A stretch of 64,000 nt of DNA from Lycocorax pyrrhopterus obiensis. Its lineage: Eukaryota; Chordata; Aves; Passeriformes; Paradisaeidae. The position numbers and the translations under genes are program-made. The stretch's first letter is position 1. The number at the start of each line of letters is the position of its first letter. The notes under the pieces were generated by a model, which saw nothing but the letters and a program-made list of their open reading frames with translations, was not told the DNA's origin and did not search any database. Below, piece by piece: positions 60,645 to 64,000 of the stretch. The stretch lies in the NCBI GenBank assembly GCA_014706295.1, contig JACSVZ010000012.1, forward strand, positions 15,893,255 to 15,957,254, in the 5' to 3' direction.

Positions 60645-61290
60645 TCCTGAGTAGGACTTAGAGGTGTTGGTGGATGAGGGTTGGACGTGCCCCAGCCATG
60701 TGCACCCAGAACCCCCCCAAGCCTGGACTGAGCCCCCAGCATGGGCAGCAGGGGAGGGGGATTCTGCCCCCTCAGGTGAGACCCCACCTGCAGAGCTGCC
60801 CCAGCCCTGGGGCCAACAGCAGAGGGACGTGGAGCTGCTGGAGAGAGTCCAGGGGAGGCCACGGAGATGCTCCAAGGGCTGGAGCCCCTCTGCTCCGGAG
60901 CCAGGCCGGGAGAGCTGGGGGTGTTCACCTGGAGAGAAGGCGGCTCCAGGGAGACCTCAGAGCCCCTTCCAGGGCCTAAAGGGGCTCCAGGAGAGCTGGA
61001 GAGGGACTGGGGACAAGGGATGGAGGGACAGAACACAGGGAATGGCTTCCCACTGCCAGAGGGCAGGGATGGATGGGATATTGGGAAGGAATTGTTCCCT
61101 GGGAGGGTGGGGAGGCCCTGGCACAGGGTGCCCAGAGAAGCTGGGGCTGCCCCTGGATCCCTGGCAGTGTCCAAGGCCAGGCTGGATGGGGCTTGGAGCA
61201 GCCTGGGATAGTGGAAGGTGTCCCTGTCCATGGCAGGGGGTGGGCTGAGTTTTAACATTCCTTCCAATCCAATCCATTCTATGATGTGAT
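60645..61290 (+). mobile_element. Longest CR1 LINE copy in the window (subfamily 1)
   Basis: About 645 bp covering the C-terminal end of ORF2 and the 3' terminus (AATCCATTCTATGATGTG). The ORF2-derived frame stays open for 114 codons (60867-61211), with segments such as GWDIGKELFPGRVGRPW. It lacks the reverse-transcriptase catalytic core and is 5' truncated, so it cannot be autonomous. Confidence 0.9.
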
Positions 61291-62761
61291 GAAGTTTCCA
61301 GCCTCTGATGTGTTACCATTTATATTTCTGCACAAGGAACATCAAATGCTCAGCGAGCAGCAGGGCTGAGGAGGAGGAAAGCAGAGTCGTTTGCCAACTT
61401 CCAATTTTACTCTGCTTCTACAAGCGAGACTTACCAAAAATGTGCACCGTGTCCTTTGGTATGTGAAGTTTGTGTGAAAAAAGAAAGTAACCACAGTGAT
61501 ATAAAATAAGTGAGACGCTATTTTGTGAGCTAGAGTATTCCTCCTCCTTGGCAGGATTGGAGTTTCACATGAAGCTCAAAAGATTTTTTGGGTTGGTGCT
61601 GCAACCCTGTCTGGGCTCTTGGCAGTGCAGGGTGGGCTGGGGATGCTTTGGGCTGCAGCCAGCAATGGTCCAGCTGCCTGGGAACCAAATGCTTTTGGAT
61701 GGCTCCATCCTGCTGAGCTGAGGGCTTCTGCTGGCACAACCCAGATCAGTGTCTGGTTGGTATGAGGGGATGCTTCAGCTTCTCCACCTGCCTTTGGCTG
61801 GTTATCTCCTCCCAACAGCTGGCTGTGATGGTGACAGTGGCCAGGTGTCTGGTGCCCAGGCCCTTCCTGGCCTCAACATCCAGCCAGAGAGGTCCTGGCT
61901 GCTGGGGCTGTTCCTGTTAATCCCAAAGTGCACACTCTGGTGGGTCTTTTCATCCTGATTTCCCTTTCTTTGGGGTTTGCCAACAGGAATGGCTTTGTGA
62001 TGGCAGGTCCCTGGATCCAGCCTGGTCACTGCTCACACCAGGTGTACTAAATCCCATCCTCTGCTGCCCATGGGGCCTCTTAGCCCACCCGCAGACCTTC
62101 CTTGGGTTTCCCTGGCAGATCTGCTCCTCTGCTCTTCCTCTCCAGCCCTTTGCAGTTGTTTCCCAGGTCTCAGAAAGCAAATCTGGCTGTTGTAGTGTAT
62201 CCTCTTACAGCTCAGACCCACAGTCCGCAGCTCTTCGGGTCCTCTTGGTGTGAGGGAGGCAGGTGCCCCAGGTTTGTGAGCAAAGGGTGCAGTCCCCAAA
62301 TGCCTTTCCTGAGCAATTGGAGCATGCCAGCGAAGGAAGTACTTTGCCAGCCTGAGGTTTAACTCCTTCAGAGCACTTTCCCTACAAGCACATTCCTGCA
62401 GGGAGGTGCTTGTGCCTGAATAAGCCCTTTGGGACACGGCTGTGGCTTCCTAGAGGCTCAAGTGGATTCAGCTGCAGGACTGGGAGCACTTGAGTGCAGT
62501 GGCTGTGGGGAGGTGGCACTCTGTGTGTGCCGGATGCCATCAGCTGCTGCTGCGGAGCCTCTCCAGGCGCAGCCTGCCTGGGACGCGCTGGATAAATCCC
62601 CAGGGGCTGTAAGGCAGCTTTCCCTTCAGGAACCGCGGAGCTCGGAGCTGCTGGGCAGTGCTGGAGCGTGGCTGCAGTAGCAGCTGTGTGCTGCAAGAGG
62701 TCTCTGCAGCACCGCTCTTCAGACACCCATCCCGAGCTGCTGCTGCTCGGCTGCTCCAGCT

Positions 62762-62905
62762 CTTCCTTCCTTCCTTCCTTCCTTCCTTCCTTCCTTCCTT
62801 CCTTCCTTCCTTCCTTCCTTCCTTCCTTCCTTCCTTCCTTCCTCCCTCCCTCCCTTCCTCCCTCCCTCACTCCCTCACTCCCTCACTCCCCCCCTCCCTC
62901 CTGCT
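62762..62905. repeat. (TTCC)n microsatellite grading into CCCT/CACT repeats
   Basis: About 20 perfect CTTC units run from 62762 to about 62842. They are followed by imperfect CCCT and CACTCCCT units to about 62905. The tract lies in intron 3, just before a CR1 copy on the - strand. The purine-rich opposite strand yields a spurious open frame of repeated K-E-G-R. Confidence 0.95.
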
Positions 62906-62967
62906 CTTTTATTTAGGTATTTTACCTATCCCTGCTCTCACTGCAGAGCTCTGAGTTCTCAGCCTCT

Positions 62968-63271
62968 GAATCGTGGGATTCCAGACTGGTTTGGGTTGAA
63001 AGGGACCTGAAAGCCCATCCCATCCCCTGCCATGGGCAGGGACACCTTCCACTATCCCAGGTTGCTCCAAGCCCCATCCAATCTGGCTTTGGACACATCC
63101 AAGAGCAGCCACAGCTTCTCTGGGCACCCTGTGCCAGGGCCTCCCCACCCTCCCAGGGAACAATTCCTTCCCAATATCCCATCTATCCCTGCCCTCTGTT
63201 GGTGGGAAGCCATTCCCCCTTGTCCTGTCACTCCAAGTCCTTGTCCCAAGTCCCTCTCCAGCTCTCTTGTC
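62968..63271 (-). mobile_element. CR1 LINE 3' fragment (subfamily 1)
   Basis: It runs from AATCGTGGGATTCCAGAC to CAGCTCTCTTGTCC. A small internal deletion is visible in the inverted CTTCCAGGGATCCAGGGGC block (only CATCCAAGAGCAGCC remains). It follows the TTCC microsatellite. Confidence 0.85.
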
Positions 63272-64000
63272 CCTCACAATTTCCCCATTCCTTACGCCTG
63301 CGAGTCTCTGGGAAACTCCCAAAGCTCCCCACAGCACTGGGGAGTCCCTGTGTCAGCACCCAGTGGTCACATCTGACTGTCCATCATTAGTGAGCACTGT
63401 CAGGACTCTGCTCTCCCTGCACACGGAGCCAAGGCTCAGCTCGTTGCTGCTGCCCACTCTCCAGGGTGACCTGTGGCCGGGGTGAATGGTGGGACATGGC
63501 ACTGGTGCTCCCGGAGCGTGCTTGTCCTGCTGCAGGTCCCAGCACCTCATGCGGGGTTTGCTGCCAGCTGGGTACTGCTGATCTCATCTGGGGCAGGAGG
63601 GACTTTGGGGGGATGTTGTTACAGACCCGAACTCGATGTGAGCACAGCTTTCTGTGGCCCACAGCCAGCCCTACCTGCCCTCCTGCCCTGCGGCTCCCGT
63701 GGGGCTCACAGTGACAGAGCCGATGTGCAACAGTTCCCAGCAGTGGGATGTGGCAGGACAGTACCACCCTGCTCCACGGGACGCTGGCGTGTACAGGGCA
63801 GAGCCCACTGTCCCACTGGGGTTGCCATGTGTCTCCTTTCCCCCTTTGTTGCGTGGTGCCCACCCTGGCACACAGGAACGCACGGGCACCATGAGCCTGT
63901 TGGGGCACACACTGGAGCTGGTTCAGCTCCTTGGGGAAGGCCGACAGTGGAAGGTCTGGTGGGGACTGGGGATGGGGAGAGCTCTCTGCCATCCCAGGGT

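Larger units (their letters stand above)
54294..64000 (+). other. Intron 3, incomplete
   Basis: Starts GTGAGT at 54294 and has no recognised acceptor-exon pair to the end. It contains a possible LTR, three CR1 copies and the TTCC microsatellite. The 54294-58477 stretch appears unique and without a gene. Confidence 0.6.

Noticed and set aside
62382..62870. - strand frame with repeated K-E-G-R
   Set aside because: It is the translation of the TTCC microsatellite.
54294..64000. Search for exon 4
   Set aside because: No segment combined an acceptor, phase-0 entry, coding composition and donor convincingly; likely outside the window.

Overview
The window reads as bird nuclear DNA, probably from a songbird. 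It is crowded with 5'-truncated CR1 LINE copies whose 3' ends carry the avian ATTCTRTGA-type tail. It also holds avian-type solo LTRs of endogenous retroviruses, and almost no long open reading frame looks like a gene. The long open frames on both strands are GC-rich shadows or decayed CR1 ORF2 ends. No bacterial-type operon, CRISPR array, tRNA or rRNA gene was recognised.

One protein-coding gene can be supported, on the + strand. Three coding exons (27628-27746, 47841-48034 and 54076-54293) have GT/AG borders and join in one frame without a stop. They encode the first 177 residues of a basic, serine- and arginine-rich protein that I do not recognise. The gene runs off the right edge. Introns 1 and 2 are 20,094 and 6,041 bp, and intron 3 has at least 9.7 kb inside the window. 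A CpG island at about 25.7-26.3 kb, and CpG-rich DNA around the ATG exon, mark the likely promoter region.

Layout: 1-25.7 kb is gene-poor 5' flank with an ERV1-like solo LTR (43-469), several CR1 copies, and an ERVL-like LTR (14788-15634) inserted into a CR1 with a 5-bp target duplication. 25.7-27.75 kb is the CpG island and first coding exon. 27.75-47.84 kb is intron 1, with CR1 copies, a 29-bp minisatellite with a G15 run, an ERVL-type LTR at 43.2 kb and a second copy of the first ERV1-like LTR at 44.6 kb. At 47662-47840 a 34-bp minisatellite runs directly into the 3' splice site of exon 2. 48.0-54.1 kb is intron 2. 54.3-64.0 kb is intron 3, with the longest CR1 copy, a possible small LTR with a primer-binding-like site, and a long TTCC microsatellite.

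The most unusual feature is the exon 2 acceptor, which appears to sit in a partial sixth unit of the minisatellite. The repeats also give a relative history: CR1 insertion first, then ERVL LTR insertion into it.
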